Shown here: positions 16,458 to 25,210 of the stretch, in pieces
How the letters are laid out: each line of letters starts with the position of its first letter
Position numbering within the stretch: position 1 is the first letter of the stretch
Assembly: GCF_031846645.1 (NCBI RefSeq)
Contig: NZ_JAVRHN010000001.1
Coordinates: 539,196-603,195, forward strand
Direction of reading: 5' to 3'
Source of the DNA: Autumnicola psychrophila
GTDB taxonomy: Bacteria; Bacteroidota; Bacteroidia; Flavobacteriales; Flavobacteriaceae
Length of the DNA stretch: 64,000 bases
Made by a program: the position numbers and the translations under genes
The notes under the pieces: model-generated
The model's input: the letters and a program-made list of their open reading frames with translations, nothing else
The model's database searches: none
What the model was told of the DNA's origin: nothing

Positions 16458-16991
16458 TTACCTTCTTCTATCCTCCCTGGATGAAATAAGGCTGTCCCGG
16501 GAAATAAAATTTCTACGCCGTATATCCCGCACATCATTTATAGAATCCTGTCTCCTTATAGAGTCTCTCAATGAATCATTTGGAATAGAGTCCTGTGCTG
16601 CAACAGAATCCAGTTTGGAAATAGAATCCTGTATTCGTTCTTCTTCTTGCTGGATAGAATCACGCGCCTCTTTAACACGCTGCAGCCGATCTCTTACACG
16701 CTCAAAAATAATCTCATAAGTCGTGAAATTTTCGGTATAATAATCATTGCTGCGCTCCAGCTGCAGGCTGTCTATATCGTGCTTTTCATAAATATACTGG
16801 TAAGGTTTTATACCGGCATCTTCAAGCACTGTCTTGTTTAAATTCCTTGCCGATTGCAAAATAGCAAGTTCTGTAAGTACATCTACCATCTTTTCTTCCC
16901 CTATCAGGTCATCAGGTTTCTCTGTCCGCTCAATATTTCGGCAGCCAGAAAAAAGAATTACAACAAGAAAAAATAACAGAATGTTTTTCAT
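16458..16991 (-). CDS. DUF4296 lipoprotein
   Basis: This 177-residue lipoprotein has a lipobox ending FSGC with Cys17. The conserved N-terminal DUF4296 segment contains KPDDLIGEEKMVDVLTELAI. The last 70 residues are highly charged, with repeated DS/RD units (DSIQQEEERIQDSISKLDS), probably extended or coiled. The start is the ATG at 16991, one base after the dihydroorotase stop. An upstream in-frame TTG would overlap that gene and spoil the signal peptide. DUF4296 has no known function. Its place after a DPM1-like synthase and dihydroorotase recurs in Flavobacteriaceae as I recall. Confidence 0.82.
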   Translation of the reverse strand: MKNILLFFLVVILFSGCRNIERTEKPDDLIGEEKMVDVLTELAILQSARNLNKTVLEDAGIKPYQYIYEKHDIDSLQLERSNDYYTENFTTYEIIFERVRDRLQRVKEARDSIQQEEERIQDSISKLDSVAAQDSIPNDSLRDSIRRQDSINDVRDIRRRNFISRDSLISSREDRRR

Positions 16992-16992
16992 T

Positions 16993-18336
16993 TTATCTAT
17001 CAAACGTTAGACGTTCTGCAACTTTGGAAAAAGGCTGATGTTTAAAGTTTTTATATACCAGGCGACCATTTACAAATGTATGTGTGACCCTGGATTTAAA
17101 TGTTGTTCCTTCAAAAGGAGACCAACCGCACTTATAAACAGTGTTATCTGGCTGTACAGCCCAGGGAGCGTTTAAATCTACCAGTACAAGATCTGCTTTA
17201 TATCCTTCCCTTATATACCCCCTATCTTTGATCTGAAAAAGTATAGCGGGATTATGGCACATTTTTTCAACAATTTTTTCCAGACTAATTTTTTCCTGAT
17301 GATGAAGCTGAAGTAAAGCCGGTAATGCATGCTGTACCAGGGGACCTCCGCTAGGAGCCTTGGTATATACATTTTTCTTCTCTTCCCGGGTGTGGGGAGC
17401 ATGATCTGTCGCAATAACATCTATATGGTCATCTTTTACTGCCTGTAGGAGTGCCTGCTGATCCTTCTCTGTTTTTACTGCAGGATTCCACTTAATAAAA
17501 GTTCCCTTTTTAGCATAATCTGAATCATTAAACCATAGATGGTGTATACAAACTTCAGCAGTGATTTTTTTATCCTTCAGAGGTTTTTTATTACTAAACA
17601 GGCTTATTTCTTTTGCTGTGGAAACATGGAATACATGCAATCTTGCCCCTGTTTTCTTAGCCAGTGCAACCGCCCTGGAAGAAGACTTATAACAAGCTTC
17701 AGCACTTCTTATTTTAGGGTGCAATTCTATAGGAATATCCTCGCCATAACGTTCCACACATTCCTCAAGATTTTTACGAATAGTCTCTTCATCTTCACAA
17801 TGCGCTGCTATTAACAGGGGAGACTTCAAAAATATCTGCTCCAGCACTTTTTCATTATCTACCAGCATATTTCCGGTAGAAGAGCCAAGGAACAACTTTA
17901 AAGCTGCAGTAGTTTTTGGGTCTATCTTTACAATTTCATCCAGGTTGTCGTTAGTGCCACCAAACATAAAAGAATAATTGGCGTATGAAGATTCTTTTGC
18001 CAACTGAAACTTTTCTTCCAGCAACTCTATAGTAGTGGTTTGTGGCAGGGTATTGGGCATTTCGATAAAAGAAGTAATACCCCCTGCAACTGCTGCACGG
18101 GAACCCGTTTCAATCGATTCTTTGTGCGTAAGACCCGGCTCTCTAAAATGAACCTGATCATCTATAAGCCCCGGTAAAAGGTAATTCCCTTCTGCATCAT
18201 AAATAATAACATCGGGAGATTTGGCACTTATACTTTCAGCAATTTCTACTATAATCCCTTCTTCTATAAAAACATCGCCTTCTTTGATCTTACCCTCATT
18301 GACAATTCTGGCGTTTTTTATTAAAACCTTTTTCAT
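16993..18336 (-). CDS. pyrC: Dihydroorotase
   Basis: This 447-residue amidohydrolase closes carbamoyl-aspartate to dihydroorotate in pyrimidine synthesis. Metal-binding motifs are DDQVHFREPG near residue 60, AALKLFLGSSTG with the lysine expected to be carboxylated, IAAHCEDE, HVFHVSTA and the catalytic Asp in VIATDHAPHT. Length and motifs fit the class I (PyrC-like, allantoinase-related) type seen in Bacteroidota. Its ATG shares a base with the stop of the DPM1-like gene (TAATG), so the two are translationally coupled. Allantoinase is the main alternative, less likely without purine-degradation neighbours. Confidence 0.9.
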   Translation of the reverse strand: MKKVLIKNARIVNEGKIKEGDVFIEEGIIVEIAESISAKSPDVIIYDAEGNYLLPGLIDDQVHFREPGLTHKESIETGSRAAVAGGITSFIEMPNTLPQTTTIELLEEKFQLAKESSYANYSFMFGGTNDNLDEIVKIDPKTTAALKLFLGSSTGNMLVDNEKVLEQIFLKSPLLIAAHCEDEETIRKNLEECVERYGEDIPIELHPKIRSAEACYKSSSRAVALAKKTGARLHVFHVSTAKEISLFSNKKPLKDKKITAEVCIHHLWFNDSDYAKKGTFIKWNPAVKTEKDQQALLQAVKDDHIDVIATDHAPHTREEKKNVYTKAPSGGPLVQHALPALLQLHHQEKISLEKIVEKMCHNPAILFQIKDRGYIREGYKADLVLVDLNAPWAVQPDNTVYKCGWSPFEGTTFKSRVTHTFVNGRLVYKNFKHQPFSKVAERLTFDR

Positions 18337-19067
18337 TATACTTCAACCTTATTAAAAAGACTTTTCATCTTCATATTTATTACCCCAAAAACAGCTTCAG
18401 AAATAATCGAGCCGCTCATTTTAGATGTGCCCTTAGTTCTATCTGTAAATATTACCGGCACTTCCACAATCCTATATTTTAACAAATGGGCCTTAAATTT
18501 CATTTCAATTTGAAATGCGTAACCCACAAACTGAATCTTATCAAGATTGATATTTTCCAACACTTCCCGTTTATAACAAACGAAACCAGCAGTGGTATCC
18601 TGAATATTCATTCCTGTAATAAACCTAACATATCTTGAGGCCAGCCAGGACATTAGTACCCGGTTCATTGGCCAGTTAACAACATTCACACCGGTTATAT
18701 ACCTCGAGCCGATTGCGACATCGGCATTATCCCTCTTACAGGTATTGTACAACCTTATAAGATCATTAGGATTATGGGAAAAATCGGCATCCATCTCGAA
18801 AATATAACTATAATGGCGATTCAGGGCCCATTTAAACCCTAAAATATAAGCAGTACCGAGTCCTAATTTCCCCTTCCTTTCTTCCAGAAATAAGGAATCT
18901 CCGAACTCTGCCTGCAAGGTACGGACTCTTGCTGCTGTACCATCGGGAGAATTATCATCCACCACCAGAATATGAAATTTGCGTCGCTGGGAAAACACAT
19001 TCCTAATTATGCGCTCAATATTTTCAATTTCGTTGTAGGTGGGTATAATAATTATCCCTTTTACCAT
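18336..19067 (-). CDS. Polyprenol monophosphomannose synthase-like GT2 glycosyltransferase
   Basis: This 243-residue GT-A glycosyltransferase is of the DPM1 type, without a C-terminal membrane anchor. It has the nucleotide-binding start IIPTYNEIENIERI, DDNSPDGTAA, the DXD-like EMDADFSHNP, and the late motif TKGTSKMSG typical of dolichol/polyprenol phosphate mannose synthases. It should transfer a hexose from a GDP- or UDP-sugar to a polyprenyl phosphate at the inner membrane. It is the first gene of the operon continuing into pyrC and the DUF4296 lipoprotein, with a -7 promoter element 16 nt upstream. Confidence 0.88.
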   Translation of the reverse strand: MVKGIIIIPTYNEIENIERIIRNVFSQRRKFHILVVDDNSPDGTAARVRTLQAEFGDSLFLEERKGKLGLGTAYILGFKWALNRHYSYIFEMDADFSHNPNDLIRLYNTCKRDNADVAIGSRYITGVNVVNWPMNRVLMSWLASRYVRFITGMNIQDTTAGFVCYKREVLENINLDKIQFVGYAFQIEMKFKAHLLKYRIVEVPVIFTDRTKGTSKMSGSIISEAVFGVINMKMKSLFNKVEV

Positions 19068-19083
19068 CCCGTAAAATTTTGCA

Positions 19084-19091
19084 CAAATGTA
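19084..19091 (-). promoter_or_regulatory. -7 promoter element of DPM1-like operon
   Basis: On the minus strand this reads TACATTTG, an exact TAnnTTTG match 16 nt before the ATG at 19067. No -33 TTTG at the canonical distance is visible. Confidence 0.5.
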
Positions 19092-19148
19092 GGCATTTTA
19101 TGTAATCGTTTCTTTGGATTTACGGTCAAGTTTTTATTTCAATAATCA

Positions 19149-19156
19149 TACATTTG
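19149..19156 (+). promoter_or_regulatory. -7 promoter element of DUF4271-hemD
   Basis: TACATTTG matches TAnnTTTG exactly, 15 nt before the TTG start at 19172. It is the same octamer as the divergent promoter at 19084-19091. Confidence 0.5.
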
Positions 19157-19171
19157 TAAAAAATTCACCAC

Positions 19172-19837
19172 TTGCAGGCAATAGAAAGACAAGCAGATAC
19201 TTCAGATTGGATTACACTTATCCTTTTGGTCTGTATTCTACTGCTGGCCATCATCAAAATGACATACCCACAGCGGTTTGGAGAGTTTATCTCTCTGCTA
19301 AACTCGGGTAAATTTATGATGTTTAAAGGAAAGGAGAACCATGCTTTTCATCCTTTTAACATATTGATGTTCCTGGTTAATATGGGCGCGGTTTCCATTT
19401 TTTTGCTTATTCTACTGGATTTCTTTTTTCACGTTGAAAAGGAAGAAGCCATTATTATTTATATACGTATTGCAACCGCCTACGCCAGTTTTGTACTTAT
19501 AAAGTTGGGCATAGAAAAGATTATCGCAAACGTTTTTTCGCTTGATGAGAAAATAGATTACTACCTCTTTAGGAAACTAGGGTACCGCAACTTTATCTCT
19601 CTTTTTGTTCTTCTGGCAGTGATTCTGCTCACCTATTCCTTTACCCCTACCCGCACAATACTTTACGCTATAGCTGGATTTATAATTTTTAGCAATGTTC
19701 TGAGCCTCGTTATAATTTACAGACAAAATCAAAATATTATTTCGTCAAACTTGTTTTATTTTATTTTGTACCTTTGCGCTCTCGAAATTGCCCCTTATAT
19801 TATTTTATACAAGCTGTTTACAAATAACTGGGATTAA
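19172..19837 (+). CDS. DUF4271 integral membrane protein
   Basis: This 221-residue protein has about six hydrophobic segments and belongs to DUF4271, a Bacteroidota family of unknown function. The start is a TTG at 19172 (reads MQAIERQADTSDW), placed 15 nt behind an exact -7 promoter element; no ATG exists before the conserved first membrane segment. It lies 15 bp before the uroporphyrinogen-III synthase gene, so they form an operon, and it is divergent from the DPM1-pyrC operon. The genetic link to hemD is conserved in the family as I recall, but no haem-related role is shown. Confidence 0.82.
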   Translation: MQAIERQADTSDWITLILLVCILLLAIIKMTYPQRFGEFISLLNSGKFMMFKGKENHAFHPFNILMFLVNMGAVSIFLLILLDFFFHVEKEEAIIIYIRIATAYASFVLIKLGIEKIIANVFSLDEKIDYYLFRKLGYRNFISLFVLLAVILLTYSFTPTRTILYAIAGFIIFSNVLSLVIIYRQNQNIISSNLFYFILYLCALEIAPYIILYKLFTNNWD

Positions 19838-19852
19838 ATAAAGTAAAGATAT

Positions 19853-20599
19853 ATGAAAGTGAAAACAATTTTGATTTCTCAGCCAGAACCAAAAGTCGAG
19901 AATTCTCCTTATTTTGAGCTGGAAGAAAAGCAACGAGTAAAAATTGATTTCATTCCCTTTATACATGTTGAAGGTGTATCTTCTAAAGAGGTAAGACAAC
20001 AAAAAGTAGATCTTACCCAGCATACAGCAATTATCCTGACCAGCAGAAATGCCGTTGATCATTTCTTTAGAATTGCTGAAGAAATGCGTTATAAAGTTCC
20101 TGATACCCTAAAATATTTCTGTTTAAGTGAGGCTGTTGCTTACTACCTGCAGAAATACGTCGTTTACAGAAAACGAAAAATTTACGTAGGAAAAAGAACT
20201 TTCGCAGAATTGTCTCCTTTAATCAAGAAGTACAAAAATGAGAATTTTTTACTTCCTTCTTCAGATATGTTAAAGCCGGATGTTCCCAAGACTTTGAATA
20301 AGCTTGGAGTTAACTGGAAAAAAGCAACTTTCTACAAGACTGTAGTGAGCGATCTTTCCCATTTAAGAGATGTCACTTACGATATTCTTGTTTTCTTTAG
20401 CCCTAGCGGAATTAAATCCCTTTTCGAGAATTTTCCTGACTTTAAACAGAATGAGACGCGAATAGCGGTTTTTGGAAACACTACTATTAAGGCCGCAAAA
20501 GAACATGGTTTAACAGTAAACATTAAAGCTCCTACCGCAGAAACTCCTTCGATGACGATGGCGTTAGAAAAATATATCGCTCGGATGAATAAAAAATAA
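19853..20599 (+). CDS. hemD: Uroporphyrinogen-III synthase
   Basis: This 248-residue enzyme closes hydroxymethylbilane to uroporphyrinogen III in tetrapyrrole synthesis. HemD sequences are poorly conserved. Family features visible are the start ILISQPEPK, ILTSRNAVDHFFR at the end of the first lobe strand, the ILVFFSPSGIKSLF segment and the terminal AVFGNTTIKAAKEHGL followed by AETPSMTMALEKY. It is the second gene after DUF4271. A strong terminator follows at 20619-20652. Confidence 0.9.
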   Translation: MKVKTILISQPEPKVENSPYFELEEKQRVKIDFIPFIHVEGVSSKEVRQQKVDLTQHTAIILTSRNAVDHFFRIAEEMRYKVPDTLKYFCLSEAVAYYLQKYVVYRKRKIYVGKRTFAELSPLIKKYKNENFLLPSSDMLKPDVPKTLNKLGVNWKKATFYKTVVSDLSHLRDVTYDILVFFSPSGIKSLFENFPDFKQNETRIAVFGNTTIKAAKEHGLTVNIKAPTAETPSMTMALEKYIARMNKK

Positions 20600-20618
20600 A
20601 TTCTTCTGATGAATAAAT

Positions 20619-20652
20619 AAAATCCGGTACTTCTTTTGAAATACCGGATTTT
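20619..20652 (+). terminator. Rho-independent terminator after hemD
   Basis: AAAATCCGGTA (20619-20629) and TACCGGATTTT (20642-20652) form a perfect 11-bp stem with a 12-nt loop and trailing T-run. Confidence 0.9.
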
Positions 20653-20732
20653 TTTAACCGTAGCTACGCATAACTTGACATCTTTTTGGCGAGTTATCGA
20701 AAACTTTCATTTTCGACCTGTGCTTTATATCT

Positions 20733-21128
20733 TCACACCTTCTCCCTCTTAAACTTAAAAATGCTTAGCAGCATTAGACCCCAACCAACGATTAAAAGGC
20801 TACCTCCAAAAGGAGTGACAAGGGCAATACTCTTAAAATCCAGGGCGGTAAGATTATTTGTCGCGAGTAAATATATAGAACCCGAGAAAAAAATTATCCC
20901 AAAAACGAACAGGTAAAAAATGAAATCCCGTAATTTAGGTGTCAGGAAATTATTGGCTCCCAAAAGAAGCAAAAGCAGTGCGTGGTACATCTGATATTTT
21001 ACAGCCGTTTCAAAAGATTTCATAGAAGCATCCATGAGAAGTGGCTGCAGCCCATGTGTAGCAAAGGCTCCTGTAATTACACCCAGCAATCCAAAACATG
21101 TTCCAGCAATCAGGAATTTTTTATCCAT
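20733..21128 (-). CDS. DUF423 membrane protein (YgdD-like)
   Basis: This 131-residue protein has four hydrophobic segments and the DUF423 hallmarks GAFATHGL near residue 22 and the central AVKYQMYHALLLL. The family is widespread and of unknown function, and the length is normal. It stands alone, facing the hemD terminator, with about 270 bp of non-coding DNA upstream. Confidence 0.88.
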   Translation of the reverse strand: MDKKFLIAGTCFGLLGVITGAFATHGLQPLLMDASMKSFETAVKYQMYHALLLLLLGANNFLTPKLRDFIFYLFVFGIIFFSGSIYLLATNNLTALDFKSIALVTPFGGSLLIVGWGLMLLSIFKFKREKV

Positions 21129-21398
21129 ACTTAATTATTAGTAAGTTCTTTCCCTCATCAGGCAATAAATTTACCACGGACTGGTTAATCCTTGATAACT
21201 GCTGTAAATTTAACTGAATTCTACAAAAGGACGATATAGAACAGCAAGAGGTATTTGCAGATCAATGAAGATTTTATGTAATTATCTCTTATTTATATAA
21301 AATCGCACACAGGTTAGCCATTAATAGAGTTCTTTAAACTTTAGCTAACACTTTGACCAAAATTTATTATTTTAGATAATTAATCAAAAGATGCCAAG
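21129..21398. other. Intergenic region between DUF423 and Lrp genes
   Basis: I see no gene, RNA or repeat here. A TTTG at 21352-21355 and a weak TATTTTAG at 21368-21375 precede the Lrp gene, but the spacing is wrong for a standard promoter. Confidence 0.35.
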
Positions 21399-21869
21399 AT
21401 GAAAATTGTTGATCAGGATGTTGTTATAGATGGTATAGACAAAACGATCCTCAACGCCCTAATGGAAGATGCAAAAAAACCAATTCTGGAAATTGCACGA
21501 GGTATAGGCATAACAGGCGCTGCCGTACACCAAAGACTTAGAAAACTGGAAAAATCGGGGTTAATCGAAGGCTCAAAGCTTATGATAGACCCGCGGATTT
21601 TAGGGTATAAAACAATGGCTTTTGTTGGTGTTTATCTGGACAAAGCGGTAAGTAACCCAAAAGCAGTAAACCAGCTTCGGGAGATCACAGAGGTTATAGA
21701 ATGCCATTATACTACCGGAAACTGGTCTATATTTCTCAAAATTCTCTGTAAAGACAACGAGCATCTTATGCAGGTACTTAACAAAAACATCCAGGGAATT
21801 GAAGGAGTTTCCAGAACAGAAACATTTATTTCCCTTAATCAGCAAATAAATCGACAGATTAAGATTTAA
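21399..21869 (+). CDS. Lrp/AsnC-family transcriptional regulator
   Basis: This 156-residue protein has an N-terminal helix-turn-helix (about residues 8-60; IDKTILNALMEDAKKPILEIA, then GITGAAVHQRLRKLEKSGLI). A RAM/AsnC ligand-binding domain follows (about 70-150) with the ending EGVSRTETFISL. Such proteins are octameric regulators that sense amino acids. No amino-acid gene is adjacent. The next genes on the same strand are an unknown protein and ferritin, so its targets are likely elsewhere. Confidence 0.9.
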   Translation: MKIVDQDVVIDGIDKTILNALMEDAKKPILEIARGIGITGAAVHQRLRKLEKSGLIEGSKLMIDPRILGYKTMAFVGVYLDKAVSNPKAVNQLREITEVIECHYTTGNWSIFLKILCKDNEHLMQVLNKNIQGIEGVSRTETFISLNQQINRQIKI

Positions 21870-21911
21870 TATTTGTATTTATTCTAAATAAGAATTAGTT
21901 TTGGCTCTACA

Positions 21912-22226
21912 ATGAAGCTACTGTACACTTCCCGACATTTTTCTTCATACCAGTGCGACAAAGGCCGCTGTTTTTATGTTGATTTTAATCATAAAACGGT
22001 AAAATTAAGCTTTTGTCAGCTTTTGGCATTTCGGCAGCAGGTGAAAAAAATAAATCCTGAAAATCATTTTAATGGTGAAAACAAAAGCGGCATTGAAATT
22101 TTAATGCTTTGCAACAGGGAACATATTTTTATTCTTGACACGCTAGAAATACTAGACCTTCAGGAGCTTGTAAACGGAACTTTCGGAATGCTGGAACTCA
22201 ACTCCCTTTTAAACACTCCCGTTTAG
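21912..22226 (+). CDS. Hypothetical small protein (DUF6686-like?)
   Basis: This is a 104-residue soluble protein of unknown function. It begins with a Cys pair (CDKGRC at residues 15-20) followed by FYVDFNHKTVKLSFCQLLAFRQQV. This recalls small Bacteroidota proteins of the DUF6686 type, in which a CxxC-like start precedes an F-N-x-L segment, but I am not certain. The C-terminal half has a leucine-rich helical stretch (ILDTLEILDLQELVN). It sits 42 bp after the Lrp regulator and 91 bp before ferritin, all on the plus strand. Confidence 0.55.
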   Translation: MKLLYTSRHFSSYQCDKGRCFYVDFNHKTVKLSFCQLLAFRQQVKKINPENHFNGENKSGIEILMLCNREHIFILDTLEILDLQELVNGTFGMLELNSLLNTPV

Positions 22227-22317
22227 TGCAATATTACAACCAGATTTAGACTGCTTCTAAATTTCCATCCTATTAGTATTCTCGTCTGCTTTTTCGTATT
22301 TTTAATTAAAATACAAT

Positions 22318-22836
22318 ATGAAAGATCTTGTAAGACAAAAGCTGAGCATCCATGTAGAAATCATGGACCTTCTAAATAAACAAATAGAAAAAGAAGCACA
22401 TTCTTCTTCTGCATATCTAGCTATGGCCTCCTGGTGTGATCATAATGCTTTAACTAACAGCGCGAAATTTTTCTACGATCAATCTTTAGAGGAGCGTGAA
22501 CACATGCTGAAGATTTTCAAATTTATTAATGATAACGGAGGTACTGCCTATTCTCCTGAAGTCCAGGGCATAGTACACGATTATAATTCCCTACAGGAAA
22601 TTTTTGAAGTAGCTTTGGATCAGGAAATTACCATCACCAAATCCATACACAATATTGTTTATAAATGCCGCAAAGTACAGGATCTCAATACAGAAAATTT
22701 TCTACTTTGGTTTGTCACCGAACAGGCCGAAGAGGAGCAAACCATGAGAAGGGCCTTGGAACTTTTTGATTTAATGGGCACTGAAGGTTTAGCATTAAAA
22801 TTTATTGACGAAAGAATTCCACAGATTCGCGAATAA
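22318..22836 (+). CDS. ftnA: Non-haem ferritin
   Basis: This 172-residue four-helix iron-storage protein assembles into 24-mer cages that oxidise and store iron. Ferroxidase residues are visible: Glu in NKQIEKEAHSSSAYLAMA, the Glu/His pair in LEEREHMLKI, and downstream Glu residues in VTEQAEEEQTM. It has no haem-binding Met of the bacterioferritin type. The length is normal. It is the last gene of a plus-strand group and ends in a perfect terminator. Confidence 0.93.
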   Translation: MKDLVRQKLSIHVEIMDLLNKQIEKEAHSSSAYLAMASWCDHNALTNSAKFFYDQSLEEREHMLKIFKFINDNGGTAYSPEVQGIVHDYNSLQEIFEVALDQEITITKSIHNIVYKCRKVQDLNTENFLLWFVTEQAEEEQTMRRALELFDLMGTEGLALKFIDERIPQIRE

Positions 22837-22858
22837 AAACGAAAAACTTAACACAAAA

Positions 22859-22884
22859 AAAAGGCTGCCCAAAAGCAGCCTTTT
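22859..22884 (+). terminator. Rho-independent terminator after ferritin
   Basis: AAAAGGCTGC (22859-22868) and GCAGCCTTTT (22875-22884) form a perfect stem with a 6-nt loop between convergent genes; it can serve both strands. Confidence 0.9.
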
Positions 22885-22907
22885 TCATTATAAATTATTT
22901 TGTTTTC

Positions 22908-23594
22908 TTAATCTCTTCCCATATAAATGCTCAGGAAGTAAAGCAGAGTAGCCAAAGAACCTACTGCAGCAACAACATAAGTTCTTGCAGCCCATTTGAG
23001 GGAATCTTCTGCCGCCTCATGCTCCTGAGAGCTCAACATATTCTCATTTTCCAACCATACAAGTGCACGCTTGCTCGCATCATATTCTACCGGTAACGTT
23101 ACAAAGCTAAACAGCGTTCCCATACCAAACATAATTATTCCTATAAGCAAAATAGTACTTCCCAGGGCAGTGGTAGCCATCAACATTAGACCACCAAAGA
23201 TTACCCATTGTGAAAATCTTGAAGCAATGCTCACTACCGGCACTAACTGGCTTCTCATTTTAAGCCAGCCATAAGCATTTGCATGTTGAACAGCGTGACC
23301 ACATTCGTGAGCCGCAACTGCAGCCGCTGCTGCATTGCGTTGGGTATATACACCTTCGCTAAGATTTATGGTCTTCTTAGCCGGGTTGTAATGGTCTGTT
23401 AGCATCCCCGGTGTTGAAATTACCTTTACATCATGAATGCCATTATCATATAACATCCTTTCGGCAATTTCCTTACCGCTCATCCCGTTCTGCAGATGAA
23501 CCTTAGAGTACTTTTTAAATTTACTCTTCAATTTATTGCTCACATACATGCTCACAATAAATATCAAACCAGCAATTATATAATATCCAAACAT
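22908..23594 (-). CDS. Zinc metallopeptidase of the YugP/DUF2266 family
   Basis: This 228-residue membrane peptidase has an N-terminal transmembrane segment (FGYYIIAGLIFIVSMYV), a zinc-binding HExxH (HECGHAVQH) near residue 100 and two or three further membrane segments. The start is the ATG at 23594, which gives the family N-terminus; the frame is open for 16 more codons upstream without family character. Physiological substrates of this family are not known. It is monocistronic and faces the ferritin terminator. Confidence 0.88.
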   Translation of the reverse strand: MFGYYIIAGLIFIVSMYVSNKLKSKFKKYSKVHLQNGMSGKEIAERMLYDNGIHDVKVISTPGMLTDHYNPAKKTINLSEGVYTQRNAAAAAVAAHECGHAVQHANAYGWLKMRSQLVPVVSIASRFSQWVIFGGLMLMATTALGSTILLIGIIMFGMGTLFSFVTLPVEYDASKRALVWLENENMLSSQEHEAAEDSLKWAARTYVVAAVGSLATLLYFLSIYMGRD

Positions 23595-23761
23595 CGTTTT
23601 ATAATTTTTAAATCTAATCAAAGATAGCAAAAACCTCGCCAATACTTACAGCAGCAGCTCTCTGCCATTCCAAATTTATAAAAGCATTTAATTATTATAA
23701 ATATTTCCTTCAGAAGTAAGATTCCTTCTATTTATGTTATTTCTCAAAGTAAGATATTATC

Positions 23762-23769
23762 TATATTTG
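23762..23769 (+). promoter_or_regulatory. -7 promoter element of pyrH-frr
   Basis: TATATTTG matches the consensus exactly, 24 nt before the pyrH ATG. There is no clear -33 TTTG. Confidence 0.5.
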
Positions 23770-23793
23770 CATCAATAATTTATACCTTTCACT

Positions 23794-24501
23794 ATGCATT
23801 ACAAGAGAATACTTCTAAAATTATCGGGAGAAGCTTTAATGGGAGAACGCCAATATGGCATAGATCCTATAAGGCTGGCAGAATATGCCGAAGAAATAAA
23901 ATCTGTTACCGATAAAGGTATAGAAGTAGCAATAGTAATTGGTGGTGGAAATATATTCAGAGGAGTTGCCGGCGCCAGCAAAGGCATGGACCGCGTACAG
24001 GGAGACCATATGGGAATGCTTGCTACTGTTATTAACGGGCTCGCTTTACAAAGCGCTCTTGAAGATGCAGGAATCCAGACAAGGTTGCAATCTGCCATTA
24101 AAATTAATGAAGTTGCAGAACCTTTTATCAGAAGAAAAGCAATCCGTCACCTGGAAAAAGGAAGAGTGGTGATTTTCGGTGGAGGAACCGGGAATCCTTA
24201 CTTCACAACAGATTCCGCAGCAGTTTTAAGAGCAATAGAAATTCATGCCGATATTATCTTAAAAGGAACAAGGGTTGATGGAATTTATACCGCAGACCCT
24301 GAAAAGGATAAAAAAGCAACCAAATTTGATTACATTACCTTTGAAGATGTAATTAAAAAAGGCCTGAAAGTGATGGATACCACCGCTTTTACGCTCAGCC
24401 ACGAAAACGAGCTACCAATAATTGTATTTGATATGAACACTCCCGGAAACCTCATAAAAGTGGCTACGGGTGAAAAAATAGGCACAATAGTTAATTTGTA
24501 A
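23794..24501 (+). CDS. pyrH: UMP kinase
   Basis: This 235-residue bacterial UMP kinase phosphorylates UMP to UDP as a hexamer of the amino-acid-kinase fold. It has the N-terminal LLKLSGEALMG, the phosphate loop VIGGGNIFRG, VIFGGGTGNPYFTTDSAA and the nucleotide-binding segment GTRVDGIYTADP. It is followed after 29 bp by frr, the classical pyrH-frr pair, and has its own -7 promoter element. Confidence 0.96.
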   Translation: MHYKRILLKLSGEALMGERQYGIDPIRLAEYAEEIKSVTDKGIEVAIVIGGGNIFRGVAGASKGMDRVQGDHMGMLATVINGLALQSALEDAGIQTRLQSAIKINEVAEPFIRRKAIRHLEKGRVVIFGGGTGNPYFTTDSAAVLRAIEIHADIILKGTRVDGIYTADPEKDKKATKFDYITFEDVIKKGLKVMDTTAFTLSHENELPIIVFDMNTPGNLIKVATGEKIGTIVNL

Positions 24502-24530
24502 TTCACCTGAAAGATAAAAGTTTACTAAAA

Positions 24531-25085
24531 ATGGAAGACGAAGTTGATTTTATAATAGATAGTACGAAAGAAGGAATGGACAGAGCCATTGAGCACTTAA
24601 AAAAGCAGTTGCTCAATATTCGTGCAGGTAAAGCAAACCCGGCAATGTTAGGCGGAGTCCTTGTAGAATATTACGGTGCAAAAACACCTTTAAACCAGGT
24701 TGCAAATGTCTCTACACCAGATGCCCGTACTATTTCTGTTCAGCCTTTTGAAAAGAAACTTATCCCCGAAATAGAAAAAGGGATCATGCAGGCCAATCTT
24801 GGGTTTAATCCCATGAACAATGGGGAAAGTGTAATTATAAATGTTCCGCCATTAACAGAGGAACGTCGTACCCAGCTTGTAAAACAGGCAAAAGCCGAAG
24901 CCGAGGATGCGAAGATTGGCGTAAGGAACGACCGGAAATCTGCTAACAACGATCTTAAAAAATTAGATATTTCTGAAGATTTGCTGAAAAGTGCTGAAGC
25001 AGATGTTCAGGAACTTACTGATAATCACATCACCAAAATTGATGAAATTCTGGTTGTGAAAGAAAAAGAAATTATGACGATATAG
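24531..25085 (+). CDS. frr: Ribosome recycling factor
   Basis: This 184-residue factor splits post-termination ribosomes together with EF-G. It has the helix-hairpin N-terminus with LLNIRAGKANPAML, the domain II strand VEYYGAKTPLNQVANVSTPDARTI (split here by the usual short loop) and the basic C-terminal helix with VRNDRKSANNDLKKL. The length is normal. It is in an operon with pyrH and ends at a terminator hairpin. Confidence 0.96.
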   Translation: MEDEVDFIIDSTKEGMDRAIEHLKKQLLNIRAGKANPAMLGGVLVEYYGAKTPLNQVANVSTPDARTISVQPFEKKLIPEIEKGIMQANLGFNPMNNGESVIINVPPLTEERRTQLVKQAKAEAEDAKIGVRNDRKSANNDLKKLDISEDLLKSAEADVQELTDNHITKIDEILVVKEKEIMTI

Positions 25086-25107
25086 CGTTCAAAATTTCTC
25101 TTTGACG

Positions 25108-25158
25108 AAAATTGCCAAATTCAGCCTGCCGCTTTGGGAGACTTAATTTGGCAATTTT
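25108..25158 (+). terminator. Terminator hairpin after frr
   Basis: AAAATTGCCAAATT (25108-25121) and AATTTGGCAATTTT (25145-25158) are perfect 14-bp inverted repeats with a 23-nt loop, ending in Ts. The left arm with its 5' flank also holds an inverted copy of the dispersed GGCAATTTTCG motif. Confidence 0.75.
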
Positions 25159-25210
25159 TATTTTAGTGGCTACTGTAGATTTATAGTATCTTCAGAAGAA
25201 AAAATTTTAT

